The notes under the pieces were generated by a model, which worked only from the letters and a program-made list of their open reading frames with translations, ran no database searches and was not told the DNA's origin. Below are positions 10,845-20,596 of a stretch of DNA of 64,000 nucleotides, in pieces. The stretch comes from Oncomelania hupensis. Lineage: Eukaryota > Mollusca > Gastropoda > Littorinimorpha > Pomatiopsidae. Every line of letters starts with the position of its first letter. The stretch's first letter is position 1. The stretch lies in NCBI GenBank assembly GCA_036898135.1, contig CM072520.1, forward strand, positions 2,432,343-2,496,342. The letters are read 5' to 3'. The position numbers and the translations under genes were made by a program.

Positions 10845-11147
10845 GCCGGGTAACGCAGTTAATAGAGCGGTTTACTAGTAACCGAAAGGTCCCTGGTTCG
10901 AATCCTGGCTTGGTCAACATGTGGGGTGTCCATATTATTTTCCTCTTGCCATCAACTGGTTCGCTGGTGTGTACAATTAACCTTTTGGTGTCCTTCTTTC
11001 TCATGTACATTATTACATTTGCCTGTTTGTTTGGCAATTTGTTTAGGGATTTACAATTAAAAGGTGACAATCAGCATTCAATGGTAATTAATTAAATTTT
11101 TTCCTATTTGCGCACACATTATGTTGGGTTTCAAATTTGGTTGTAGG
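10845..11147 (+). mobile_element. tRNA-derived SINE
   Basis: The head resembles a tRNA: A-box-like TAACGCAGTTAATAGAGCGG, an anticodon-like hairpin CGGTT/AACCG around TACTAGT, and a perfect B box GGTTCGAATCC near 10895. The acceptor stem pairs poorly, so this is not a working tRNA. The body runs to 11147, where identity with the 10315-10427 patch ends. No long simple tail is seen, and the boundaries are approximate. Confidence 0.65.
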
Positions 11148-11650
11148 CTAATTATTTTTCTGTCGAGATCAAGATGATTTGTTAAAACAGAGTGTACGAG
11201 TCCGCTGGCATCGGACCTAAAAAGACTGTAGTCTGTGGCCAGTTTGTCCCCCCCTGACGCTAGACTAAAAGGTAGAACCTTATGAGAGCACGCCGCGAAT
11301 GTGGTGTTTCACCCGTCCCCTATACGCTTAATGTGTCCGGGGAGGTAAATTTACTCCAAAAGAGCACGCCGCCACAGACATTTGACTGAAATCAATATCA
11401 TGGAGGTAGGCATTTTCTCGTTATTTTTACTGCATCGCCATTTATGGTGACTGTTTGTTGCTTTAATGTTCCCAGTTGTGAGCACAGGCTGTGAAGTCTC
11501 GTCTTTCGTAGGCCGCAATTATTTATAGTATGTAGGAGGCCTACGAATTTACAAAAACGAAAGAAGAGACTGTGGTGTAAGGCGCTCAGTCTCGCAAATA
11601 AAACAAACGGAAGACTAGACTCGTTTAGAACTTTTACTCTTGCTTTTTAC
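11148..11650. other. No gene; small inverted repeat
   Basis: A perfect 10-bp inverted repeat TTCGTAGGCC/GGCCTACGAA with 25 bp between arms lies at about 11504-11548. Nothing else was recognised. Confidence 0.5.
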
Positions 11651-11880
11651 CCCCAGTGGGGGTGCCGTGGATATAGTATCCGCACTTTGTGGAAATGTAG
11701 TGCTTTAGAAAATGCAGAAGTTGATGAAAGCGAGGAGTCTAAGGAGAGAATGCAGCAATGCATTGACAAATTCAAATTGGTTGAATGGACGAAAACATGG
11801 CTACTTAAATTATGTAGTAGTAGTAGTAGGGACAGATGTAGGCCGTGGAGCCTTTCTGAACGTCCCATCTTTTATATAAT
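11651..11880 (+). repeat. Diverged R1 5' fragment and TAG-repeat tail
   Basis: CCCCAGTGGGGGTGCCG and ATATAGTATCCGCACTTTGT resemble the start of R1 at 14143 and 35684. The downstream (TAG)n and GAGCCTTTCTGAACGTCCC resemble 53710-53765. The 86-codon frame over it has no recognised domain. Confidence 0.5.
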
Positions 11881-12002
11881 TATTTGTCTTGTCTTGTCTT
11901 TCCGTAGGCGCCCACAATCATACTTGTTGATTATACTGGCACTATGAGGGTTTTGCACATGTTTCACAAAAGGCCGTTCTCCTAGTTCATGGACAGTCCA
12001 GA

Positions 12003-12549
12003 TCTGATTAGTGACAGAGGGATTTGGGAGGTGGGGGGGAAGGGGAGGAGTTGTAGTGTTGTTGATTAACTACTATTCTGGTAGGCGGGAGGCTCTTGAT
12101 GCAAAGGCATCAACAGTTGTGGCCTCCACTACCTCCTGGGGAAGAGCATTCCAGTCTTTTATAGTACGGGGTAGGAAAGAGGATGAACGGTACTCAGTTC
12201 GGCAGGTGATGCGGCTAAATTGGCTGTCATGGCCTCTGCGTTGGCGGAGAGACAGTGGTATCAGCTTAGTGAGGATTGAGGGACAACGCACCAGTCCTCT
12301 GTTGATTTTGTATAACATCGACAGGCGAGATGTCTTCCTGCGCAGTTCCAAAGATGACCACCCCAGCGAATCCAACATCTGATTCACACTTGAAGTGTTG
12401 TGGTATCTATTGAGGACAAAACGGGCAGCCCATCTCTGTACGGCCTCCAGCCTGTCAATGGACTTCTGGGTGTGAGGATCCCATACCGTCGAAGCGTACT
12501 CCAGTATGGGTCTGACAAATGCCTGTATTGCATTTGGTCTGTATTGCAT
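12003..12549 (-). pseudogene. CR1/Jockey-like LINE, RT thumb and C-terminus
   Basis: A 158-codon minus frame: FVRPILEYASTVWDPHTQKS, EAVQRWAARFVLNRYH, SVNQMLDSLGWSSLELRR, and the ending FLPRTIKDWNALPQEVVEA. These are the conserved last segments of CR1/Jockey-type polyproteins. It is strongly 5' truncated, as usual for LINE copies. The frame itself is open to its natural stop, so the insertion is not very old. No target duplication was established. Confidence 0.88.
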
Positions 12550-12610
12550 GCAATTTGCCTACATATATTTATATTAGTCATAGCTGTAAAATAAGTATAA
12601 ATTTCGAAGT

Positions 12611-13090
12611 GGCTGCTCGTACGGGACCGTACGACAAGAAAATCTTCTATTCGTACGGGAAATCTCTGTTGCAGGACTTGGGAAATCTCGGTTACGGGGC
12701 CTTGGTGAGAAAAGTCAAAATGGCTGCCAACAGCACGATGCGCTTTCAGCGCGGCGAAACTTTCTGTAGCTATGATGAATTTTTAGCAAAAGTTGATGAG
12801 TTTGAGGAAACTACGTTTGTGAAACTGTTAGGGTTAGAGTTATTTTTATATTTTGTTTGCCCAGGCTTACTTAAACACTTACTAGAAAGGTAACGAAAGG
12901 CGAGCTATTTTAGAGTGGCGCATTGATTTCTTGTTTTTGTTTTTAACATTCAAACTTCTGTAAAATGATAAATACAGCATACTTTGGGTGTATGGCATGA
13001 CTACGGCTTAAATTATTGGTCAAAATCGTTAGGGTTACGGTGCCGTACGAATAGAATGTTTTCTTGTCGTACGGTCCCGTACGAGCAGCC
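12611..13090. mobile_element. 480-bp TIR element with modular ends
   Basis: Ends are 49-bp inverted repeats with a few mismatches (12611-12659 and 13042-13090). Each starts GGCTGCTCGTACGGGACCGT and contains the palindrome CGTACGGGACCGTACG plus a third CGTACGG unit. No convincing target duplication was found. It carries the start of a coding region (12720-12893), so it looks like a deletion derivative of a larger DNA transposon rather than a random MITE. Confidence 0.85.
12720..12893 (+). CDS. N-terminal exon-like ORF inside the TIR element
   Basis: 57 codons starting MAANSTMRFQRGETFCSYDE. The first 35 residues (RFQRGETFCSYDEFLAKVDE then FEETTFVKL) look like the opening of SWIM/MULE-type transposase proteins, which begin with a short block of this pattern. 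The remaining hydrophobic 20 residues look like read-through into noncoding sequence. The start context AAAATGGCTGCC fits a YY1/TISU-type initiator. Family assignment is inference. The transposase core is absent. Confidence 0.45.
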   Translation: MAANSTMRFQRGETFCSYDEFLAKVDEFEETTFVKLLGLELFLYFVCPGLLKHLLER

Positions 13091-13148
13091 TGGTTAGCCA
13101 ACTGGTTTTTGAAGTGATTAGACGATTAGTAGTTTTAGCACTCTTAAA

Positions 13149-13175
13149 AGACATTGGAAGGTCGTTCCAATGTCT
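13149..13175. repeat. 11-bp perfect hairpin
   Basis: AGACATTGGAA and TTCCAATGTCT flank a 5-base loop, just outside the TIR element. Confidence 0.7.
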
Positions 13176-13277
13176 TACAGTTCTATATGAAAAAGAGAAT
13201 TAAATTCTAACATTAGTGTTACAGTGTCTAACAAAGATTTTGCCTTCAGATATAAGCGTGTCGTATTACTATGACGC

Positions 13278-13718
13278 GAAGCATGGACCCTCACAGCAGA
13301 TCTCCAACGAAGAATACAAAGCATGGAGATGAGGTGCTACAGAAGACTTCTGGGCATTTCCTATACCCAACACATCACCAACGACGAAGTCCGATAGACC
13401 ATCACACAAGCCATTGGACAACACGATGACCTGCTAACAGTGGTGAAGAAACGGAAACTCCGATGGTATGGTCACGTCACCAGATCATCAGGCCTTGCAA
13501 AGACTATTCTGCAAGGCACAGTGCAAGGAGGTAGAAGAAGAGGGAGTCCGAAAAAGAGGTGGGAGGACAACATTCGAGAATGGACTGGTTTGACACTGAG
13601 CGAAGCCATCAGGGCTGCTGAGGACAGAGAAAGATGGAGTATGCTGGTTAAACGATCATCTGTGGTGCCCCTATGACCTTCGGGTTACGGGACAGGATAG
13701 GATAGGATAGGATTACTA
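13278..13718 (+). pseudogene. RTE-like LINE copy D, C-terminal end
   Basis: It begins at GAAGCATGGACCCTCACAGC and contains the frame VKKRKLRWYGHVTRSSGLAK, then KRWEDNIREWTGLTLSEAIR, ending before the tail (GGATA)n at about 13690-13718. The final 78 codons are intact and close to copy E. Strongly 5' truncated. Confidence 0.9.
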
Positions 13719-13734
13719 TGACATATGAGGATTA

Positions 13735-14122
13735 GCAAAAAAGTCATTCCATTCTAAGTCATCAATGTTATTATAAATTTTGAATACTTGCATTAGGTCA
13801 CCTCGTAATCTCCTACCAGACAGTGAATGTAAACCAAGGAAAAAAAAGTCTCTCTTTATAGGACATTTTTCTACATTCTATAAGTAACTTTGCTGCCCTT
13901 CTTTGAACTTTCTCTATACTATAGAGAAAGTTCAAAGAAGGGCAACAAAGTTACTATAGTAATACACTGCCGTTTAAGTTTAGGATACCATACAGAATTT
14001 GCATATTCCAGATGGGGCCTCACCAAAGCCTTATACAACATACAAAATGATTCTTTATTGATAAATTTGAAAGTTCTTTTAATTAGTCCAATCATTTTAT
14101 TTGCCTGTTATGTTCCCAATGA
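13735..14122 (-). pseudogene. CR1/L2-like LINE fragment with fold-back
   Basis: On minus: LYKALVRPHLEYANSVWYPK (about 14050-13990), then an inverted duplication, then FFLGLHSLSGRRLRGDLMQV and FKIYNNIDDLEWNDFFAN. These are the thumb segments of a LINE different from that at 12.0-12.5 kb. The coding line is interrupted by a palindrome (13878-13960) in which the codons at the EKVQRRA position are repeated in reverse. Confidence 0.8.
13878..13960. repeat. Palindromic fold-back inside the LINE
   Basis: Two arms of about 36-40 bp with CTATA-rich centre: AGTAACTTTGCTGCCCTTCT on the left and its reverse complement on the right, one clear mismatch (C/T) plus one indel at the base. The spacer is almost zero, so single strands would form a near-perfect hairpin. 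Confidence 0.95.
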
Positions 14123-14142
14123 TATGCTCACACCAGCTCAAT

Positions 14143-14585
14143 TTCCCCCGTTGGAGTGCCAGGGGTTTCAGTATAAATAGTATCCCCACTTTCTGGAAAT
14201 TTAGTGCTTTAAATTCCCACTGTTGCCGTCTTTCTCATTTGCTCTTTCTCATTCCTGCTCTGTTCTATCAATCTGCTATACTATCTTCTTCTTCGCTAGA
14301 CCAGTCACCTACCTTTTTTCTTGAAAACTCTTCCGGGACAAGATTCCTTATTTGTGTATGAGGTCTGTTGGATCAGCTTGGGAATATTGGATGCTTTCTG
14401 CCAGGTGGTCACTATGGCTTCCTATGATGTTATTATTTAGCAATGTAGGCATTATGTGTTTTGTTGATATTTTATAATGATGTTTGTATTCTATTTTGTT
14501 TTTGTAAACGGGGGTTCGAGTACAGCCTCAGCATCCCCTGCGTGGGATGTCTTTTTTGTAAAGTGTAATCATGTAATGTAATGTA
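14143..14585 (+). repeat. R1 repeat, copy 1
   Basis: From CCCCCGTTGGAGTGCCAGGG through TATAAATAGTATCCCCAC to GCATCCCCTGCGTGGGATGT. It closely matches 35684-36120, and its 3' half matches 28931-29110. It lacks the GGTCCTGATTTGGC tail and ends in (TAATG)n. No protein family was recognised in any frame. It may be the 3' part of an unknown LINE. Confidence 0.8.
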
Positions 14586-14775
14586 ACCAGCTCAATTCCT
14601 ATGTCAGCAGCACTTTTCAGTGCCTCTGCTTTTCGCATGTTGTGGGCTTTTTATAGCTTGCCTGCACCCCCCTTCCAGTGAAAGGCAGCATCGGCGAAGA
14701 TATTTATAGCTATCCTGGCTGACCTAACCTCAAAATCTGAAAAGCTTTGGTTGGGCCGCTGTGTGCTTACAGTTC
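14586..14775 (+). repeat. R2 repeat, copy 1
   Basis: ACCAGCTCAATTCC to AAAGCTTTGGTTGGGC matches 17317-17485, which is nested in a TTAA element. About 180 bp, noncoding. The ends share a short CACAC-type inverted match (clearer in the other copy), so a small DNA transposon is possible. Confidence 0.7.
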
Positions 14776-14930
14776 TTAATGACACGCTTTAGAGACTTGG
14801 TAACTGGTGCTAAATAATATATAACACTACATTTACATGTTAAACTTAAAGTTAGCAGATCTGTTAAATCTCTGCTGTTATTTTTGTCAATTCGTCATTT
14901 TCTGGTGTTCTACAATGAATTAAAAAAGGT

Positions 14931-15185
14931 AAAGGTAGTCCCATAGCCTTGTGGCCGTAGGGGAGCGTGATGTTGGAGATCACACTTATCTTGGGCCAGC
15001 GTAATGAGGGTGATGCCCAACTCTCTCCCTCGCTGCTTTACCTTCCCCACCCTCAAGAGAGTAGGTACTCAATCACAGTTGAGTCAACTGGGGGCGTTGT
15101 TGTTTGTCGCTTCACACCTTAGCGGTCACCCATCCAAGTGCTAACCGCACCGGACGGTGCTTCACTTTCGACACAGTGAATTGTG
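14931..15185 (-). mobile_element. 5S rRNA-derived SINE, copy 1
   Basis: On minus the head reads GTTAGCACTTGGATGGGTGA, preceded by GAAGCACCGTCCGGTG. This corresponds to the internal promoter half of 5S rRNA. The body follows (CCCCAGTTGACTCAACTGTG, then CTGGCCCAAGATAAGTGTGA), and the end is CCACAAGGCTATGGGACTAC with a (TTTACC)n tail. This is the SINE3 architecture. A second copy is at 39755-39998. Confidence 0.85.
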
Positions 15186-15316
15186 ACAAGTAAATTTAAT
15201 TTGGCTATAATTTACCACAATTCTTGTCAACAACTAATACACCCTGCCTAGTATTATAAATGATAAAAATTATGATGTTTTGGCATACATTATGACTTTT
15301 ATGTATTATTTTACAG

Positions 15317-15421
15317 GTGACCTTGAGCTATCTCTGACGCATTAGTGGGCAGATAATGGGAGAAATCATACCTGAGACCTGCAAGGCTATCTACAGAGCA
15401 CTGTCGGAGTAGTACTTAAAG
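15317..15421 (+). pseudogene. PIF/Harbinger-type transposase exon
   Basis: A 105-bp, 35-codon exon bounded by TTTTACAG and GTAAGTAA. It contains GEIIPETCKAIYRALSE followed by YLK, the block just before the catalytic DDE domain of PIF/Harbinger (HARBI1-like) transposases, preceded by the LSYL..RIS helix-turn-helix end. Two nonsense codons, TGA (15335-15337) and TAG (15410-15412), kill it although both splice sites are intact. No neighbouring exon was found, so it is an isolated relic. Confidence 0.75.
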
Positions 15422-16568
15422 GTAAGTAATGCTTCCTTATTTTCTGATTCAGGCCACTGCCATCACACTCCATGCCCCCCAGCCACCTTACCCCATGGCT
15501 GCTTTCCTCCCCCCTCTCCCTTTTATAATTTACTTGTAATTATTATTTTTCATGTTATGTTTTTCCATAATTAGTGTCTAGGTTTTGTTTGACTTTGTTC
15601 GTATGTGTTTTGATGTTGATGTTAAGTATGAGTGCGTGAGAACTGCGCTTTGAGAGTTTGATATATAAATAAAACACTTCTAAAGAACTTTTATCCACTT
15701 TAGTTTTGCTTTAACTCTCCACAGTTCTTGCATTTGAGATTATGTTCTCATTTTTGGTTCAGTATTTTCTTCAAGTTTAAGTTGTTCAATGTATGTTGTT
15801 TCTGTGCAGTATTGTTACATACAGACTTGCCTACCGTACGTTTATTTGCCATATATTGGTATGCAATTTAGCCTTGGAGTACGTTGGTCTGGTCACCTCG
15901 CTAAAAATAAGGCCATGTTTTATTTTATTTTATTTTTGTCCGATTAAAAAATGCGCAGTGTATTTACTTTCAAGGTAGCGCATGCTCACATATCGTAAGT
16001 GGTCTATCATTCTCCCTCTTTTGACCATCGGCCCACCATTGGCAACTGATGGTTGCCGTCAAAATGCCAGCCCATTGCCTACAGTCGAAGCTAGATGACC
16101 CACATCCTGCTTTCCATGCTGCATGTGTGTGGGTGAACATATTTATGCATGCAATTTGTCCATCTTACTATTTCAGAGCACAAACAAAAGCAATTAAGAT
16201 GAAATGCAATTGATTTATTAAATCTCATAGAAAGGCATATTAAGTATATAACATATTACTAGACCATACATCAGACACAATACTGAGAACAACCTTAAAA
16301 GAATTTATAAGTTATTTTTATTCATTGTTTATAGGGTCTAGCGAACTAAGACAAGCTGAATCAGGACCCTCACTAAATAGGTCATCTATCACTCGTTTAA
16401 TTTATAATGACCTCAGATAATAAAAATGTATTAAAGATATATGACACATATTCATAAGAACTGACTAAGGCAGTAGCACAGGCAGCAAAATATTGCTAGA
16501 AATGACTAGAAAACAACACTGACAGACACCTTAACAAAGAAAACATCAGCCAGCATGACAGTCTAATT
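15422..16568. other. No recognised gene
   Basis: Only short ORFs without domains. ATTTTATTTTATTTTATTT low complexity lies near 15915. Confidence 0.5.
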
Positions 16569-16631
16569 CGGTCCTGATTTGGCTCGGAAGAGTCCGCTGG
16601 ACCTAAAGCAACAATCAATCAATCAATCAAT
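16569..16631 (+). mobile_element. R1 tail-only insertion with 15-bp target duplication
   Basis: The 42-bp tail GGTCCTGATTTGGCTCGGAA...GGACCTAAAGCAA plus (CAAT)n is flanked by perfect copies of CATGACAGTCTAATT (16554-16568, 16632-16646). It is a clean target-primed insertion of just the 3' tip of R1. Confidence 0.92.
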
Positions 16632-16699
16632 CATGACAGTCTAATTAAATAGTAATGTAAACAAGAACAAAATAATTTATCAACTCTTAACAATATTAA

Positions 16700-17571
16700 C
16701 TCTTAGCGTCCTATAAGGTTTTCTGTACATTTGCGCCTATATCCTGTAAGGATTTCAAGTTTATTGCAATAAATTGGGTTATGAATTTTAAAAAATTGCA
16801 AAAAATTTATTTATTGTCACATTAACTTCATATTTTAGTATATGTTTACAAAATGGTTATTCTATGTACCCAAAGAACCAATTTGACTTTAGTACTATTT
16901 TTACCTGTTGGAATCTTGTAATTCATAATTACAGGTATTTTATGGACTATGTTAATAAAACAACAAGAAGACAGTGTGGATTGCATGTGAATGTGTGCAG
17001 TCAGTCAACACAGACAAGAAAACTCACTCTGGTTGTCTACACCAAGTCCTTGTGCTCTTTCAGCAATAAGCTCATCAATAAAGTTACAAAATTCACTATC
17101 ACTGTCGGAGCTATCCCATGCCATCATGGCCGAAAATTTCGCAAACTAAAACCTCAAACAAAATCGTTTAAAAAGTACACAAATCCACGTCAAACTTACG
17201 AAAACGATAGCGGAAAACACACGGGAACCTTTCCAGAAGTTGACTAAACCTCTCACGCACTGGAGAGTTCCTATTTCCTGTGATTTCATGACTAAAAGGT
17301 GCACTAATGCACACCAGCTCAATGCCTAAGTGAGCAGCACTCTTAGGTTCCCCCCCATTTTGCTGGCTGCGGGCTATTTATAGATTGCCTACACCCTCCC
17401 TTCCAGTGAAAGGAAAGGAAAGAAGCACTGGCGAAGCTATTTATAGCTAGCCTGGCTGAACTAACCTCAAAACCTAAAAGCTTTGGTTGAGTCAGTGTGA
17501 ACGAGGCGCGCATTACCGCGCTTCAGGATTACGGGCGAGGCGCGCATTACCGCGCTATAGAACGCTAAGAG
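16700..17571. mobile_element. TTAA-flanked element 1 (deletion derivative)
   Basis: Flanked by TTAA (16696-16699, 17572-17575), with terminal CTCTTAGCGTCCTATAAGG on the left and the complement CTCTTAGCGTTCTATA on the right: piggyBac-type target and end. The right end has two copies of GAGGCGCGCATTACCGCGCT. From 16733 it matches 22792-23441, but everything between the splice acceptor of the second exon and the left end is deleted. It keeps exon 1 on minus (M near 17127, DSSDSDSEF...IDELIAERAQGLG). R2 copy 2 is nested in it at 17310-17499. Confidence 0.85.
17310..17499 (+). repeat. R2 repeat, copy 2, nested in element 1
   Basis: Absent from the corresponding place in the related element at 23350-23380 (GCACTAACGAGGCG is continuous there), so it is an insertion. 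It matches 14586-14775. Confidence 0.8.
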
Positions 17572-17575
17572 TTAA

Positions 17576-19310
17576 ACAAAATACACTCAACACAAAGATC
17601 ATACATTAAAAGATAACAACTTTATAATGATGCCTATCTTTATAGACAATATTCAGATCATGTACATTTACAAGCCATAAAAATCATTCTCTTTCCATAA
17701 CAAGCTTCAACATCCTCTGCTTTCTTCCACCATCTCGATCCGCAGTGTTTCGCAGCCAGTCCTGCAGGACTTTCTTAATTTGACAGTTGCTTCCTTCGTG
17801 GGTCCATTCTGTCTTACAGCACCCGGAGTAATAAACAAAATTTAGGTCAACATTTATTTGCCTAAAATAACGGATCTTGTTTATGCCACTATGTGAGTAT
17901 ACACTGCGAGAATGTACCTCTTTAACATTATGTAAATTATTCATCAAATATTTTACTTCATAATTTATGCCTGTCTTTACTTTATAAGTTTATTTTCAGT
18001 CTACTGTAAAGTTTAAAAATTGATTGTGAATCTACACAACTATACTCATTCTAAAACTAATACTATTACATTCAACTGCTGTTAAGTGCTCCGCCTGTCA
18101 AGTTGTTTGGCCCAATGCAAATCAGTTATTGTGCACTTGTACAGACAGGTATTTCCTCTTACAGCTGAACGAACATAATCCAACTTGTACAGTTATATGG
18201 CAGGTTTCATAGTCTTGCATTGGAGAGTGTCCCAAAAAAAACAGGGTAGAAGGTGAAAAATAAAATGTTATATTAGGGTGTTTTGATATTGCAGGGTGAA
18301 AGTATGACCTTTGAACTTTCAAAAACAGTCGTTTACAGAGTCAGCTCATGCCCAGTTTTCAAGTTATAGGTGTTGCAAGTACGCTACATGGTTTTCTATT
18401 AATAATTCAGTAGCCATAAACATTTGACAATGTATGCAGATATCATGCCATTTTATGTTCATAAATGATTGAAGGCATAATCATAGAAATGTGTGAACAG
18501 GATTTGTGTATTTAGACCACAAAGGAGTGACTTTGTGCATGGATTTTGTGCCCAGTTTTTCATTTTGCTGTACGCTCGCACTTAATCACTCTTGCACACA
18601 CACAAATAATGTAAAACATGGAAGAGTTATGGTACTGGAGTAAAGTATATTTATTCCTTTATACCATCAAAACAAATAGAATCATATACCTCCATATATT
18701 TTGGTCAAAAGTGTTGAAATTCTTCCCCTACCCCCTAAATTTCCCAATACGCCAAATGGCGTATCAAGACAAACTTGCATCAGTGGTTACAAAATGCATA
18801 CATTTCATCATAAAACTTATTGCAGTGATACATCTTTGACAAAAATAATTTGTTTTACACATGTATCTGCGTACACAACGTGCACACTCAAATATTGTTT
18901 TCAAAAAAAGATAATTACGAACAGAATTATACTTGTAAGTTGTATTCTTTCTTTCGATTTCACACATGTACGCAGAAAAAAATATATCTAGTACACAGTA
19001 CCAGCTCAGATGTACAACACATTTAAATGATCTCTCTCTCTCTCTGGAAATGTATAACAAGGATACTCACACAGATTTCAGTAAAGAAAGCACAAATTCA
19101 GATCAACATATAATTATTTGTATTAAATATATGAGTTCGTCTTCAGTACTGAGCACCAAAAACAGGAAAATAGGATGAAAAATAAAAATAAAGCTAAAAA
19201 GGAAATAATTCATGTTTTAGACATGCCAGACCAAGTATTATACAATTCTGAAAAAATAAAATAAATATATCATAAGGTGTTGAAACACTTGATGAATGAC
19301 TAAGGGGGGT
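17576..19310. other. No recognised gene
   Basis: Short ORFs only. A perfect 8-bp inverted repeat ATACGCCA/TGGCGTAT lies at 18747-18764, and a short (TC)n at 19029-19045. Confidence 0.5.
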
Positions 19311-20024
19311 ATTATAACCCGTTTCGGATGCATCATAGGGACACCTGCAATACATCTACTGTAATTAAATTTAATAGGCACCATTTTGTCAAAATGTGAT
19401 GTTCATACAAGCTGTAAATAAACTTTCTGACTTGATTTCAGAAGAAAAACCCACCTAAAGGGAAAGTTATAGTTGCCCCAAACATGGGACACCGCAGCAT
19501 CCGAAACATCTTCCCAAATCTTTTAACCACAACAGCAAGATCACTTGTTTTCCAGTAGTTAAGCTTAATCAAGTCATAAAACTAGAGAAACAATATTGTA
19601 GGCCCAAAAAATGAAATATATTAGCCAGATCTTCAAAACATTATACATGTTTGTTAGGATGTTTTAGATTTTCATGGGACACCACGAAAAGAAAAAAAGA
19701 ACTTGTTATGACTTAAATTAGTTAAATTAGATGTCCATTTCCTTTATTGTTGCTCTGGTGGTCATGCAATCATTGACAACATTAGGTACTTCATAATATA
19801 GAGAATAATATTGCAAACATTAATGGTAATGGAAGATGGCATGAACAGATTTAGCTCATTTACCAGTGACTGTAAAACAATACGTGGTGTACAAAAGTGG
19901 TTTTGAGGGTATGGAGCAGGTATATATGTACATAAATGTGAATGCTTATTTGGAATGTACTGGCTAAGCTTTGTGTCAGTGATTTATTTTGAATTGTTAA
20001 AAAATGTAAAAAAAATAAATAAAT

Positions 20025-20060
20025 AAATAAATAAATAAATTATATATTTATTTATATAGA
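20025..20060. repeat. (AAAT)n microsatellite
   Basis: AAATAAATAAAT repeats passing into TATATTTATTTATATA. Confidence 0.9.
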
Positions 20061-20099
20061 TGAAGGACCGGGTGCATAAATGTAAAAATAAACGGTCAC

Positions 20100-20420
20100 A
20101 GGCACACTTTAAAATGATCTAGCAAATACAGTACATTATTTATTGTCAGTATCGGGAAAAAATATAATCAGTTGACAAATTCTAAAAACAAACAAATGTC
20201 AAACTAAAGCATTGGTAGCAAAAATTACTCTCCACACTACATTCCCTCAAAATTAACAGTCAACACACATGAAAATGATCCAGCGAATCCAGTTCATTTG
20301 TTGTACATTCATTAGCATATTGGAAAACGATTAATAAAGAAACCAGTAGTAGTAATTAAAAAAAAATTCGTGGGCAAAAACATTACTCAAAATTCAAAAC
20401 CCTCCACCCTCCATTCCCTC
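20100..20420. repeat. Diverged tandem duplication, about 165 bp
   Basis: AAAATGATCTAGCAAATACA near 20111 corresponds to AAAATGATCCAGCGAATCCA near 20272. The following CACTACATTCCCTCA corresponds to CCCTCCATTCCCTCA at about 20405. Two old tandem copies. Confidence 0.55.
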
Positions 20421-20596
20421 ATACTGTTCCCAGTCGGAACAAAGCAAACTTCTGCTATAATCATGTCCAAGGACACAAGTTGCACATCATCAGCTGCTGG
20501 GTAAAGAAAAAAATGACTTCTTTTTTGTGTGCTCGAATCTGACACGGCGTGTATCTTTATCAATATTGTCGGTGACAACTGCTGCACACGATTCAA
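20387..20596 (-). pseudogene. C-terminal fragment like the OTU-element protein
   Basis: A 69-codon minus frame with FFLYPAADDVQLVSLDMI. It resembles YYVFPPNDDVSVVSLCEAKI at the end of the OTU protein at 21.8 kb. It is probably the 3' end of a second gene of that family. It lacks the protease domain, and similarity is by eye over about 25 residues. Confidence 0.45.

Noticed and set aside
10845..10920. Functional tRNA gene.
   Set aside because: A and B boxes are good but the acceptor stem has mismatches, and its 3' body is repeated elsewhere, so it is a SINE head.
18764..19060. Minus 98-codon ORF with several Cys and Arg-rich stretches.
   Set aside because: No recognised motif or splice site, and it lies in AT-rich noncoding sequence.
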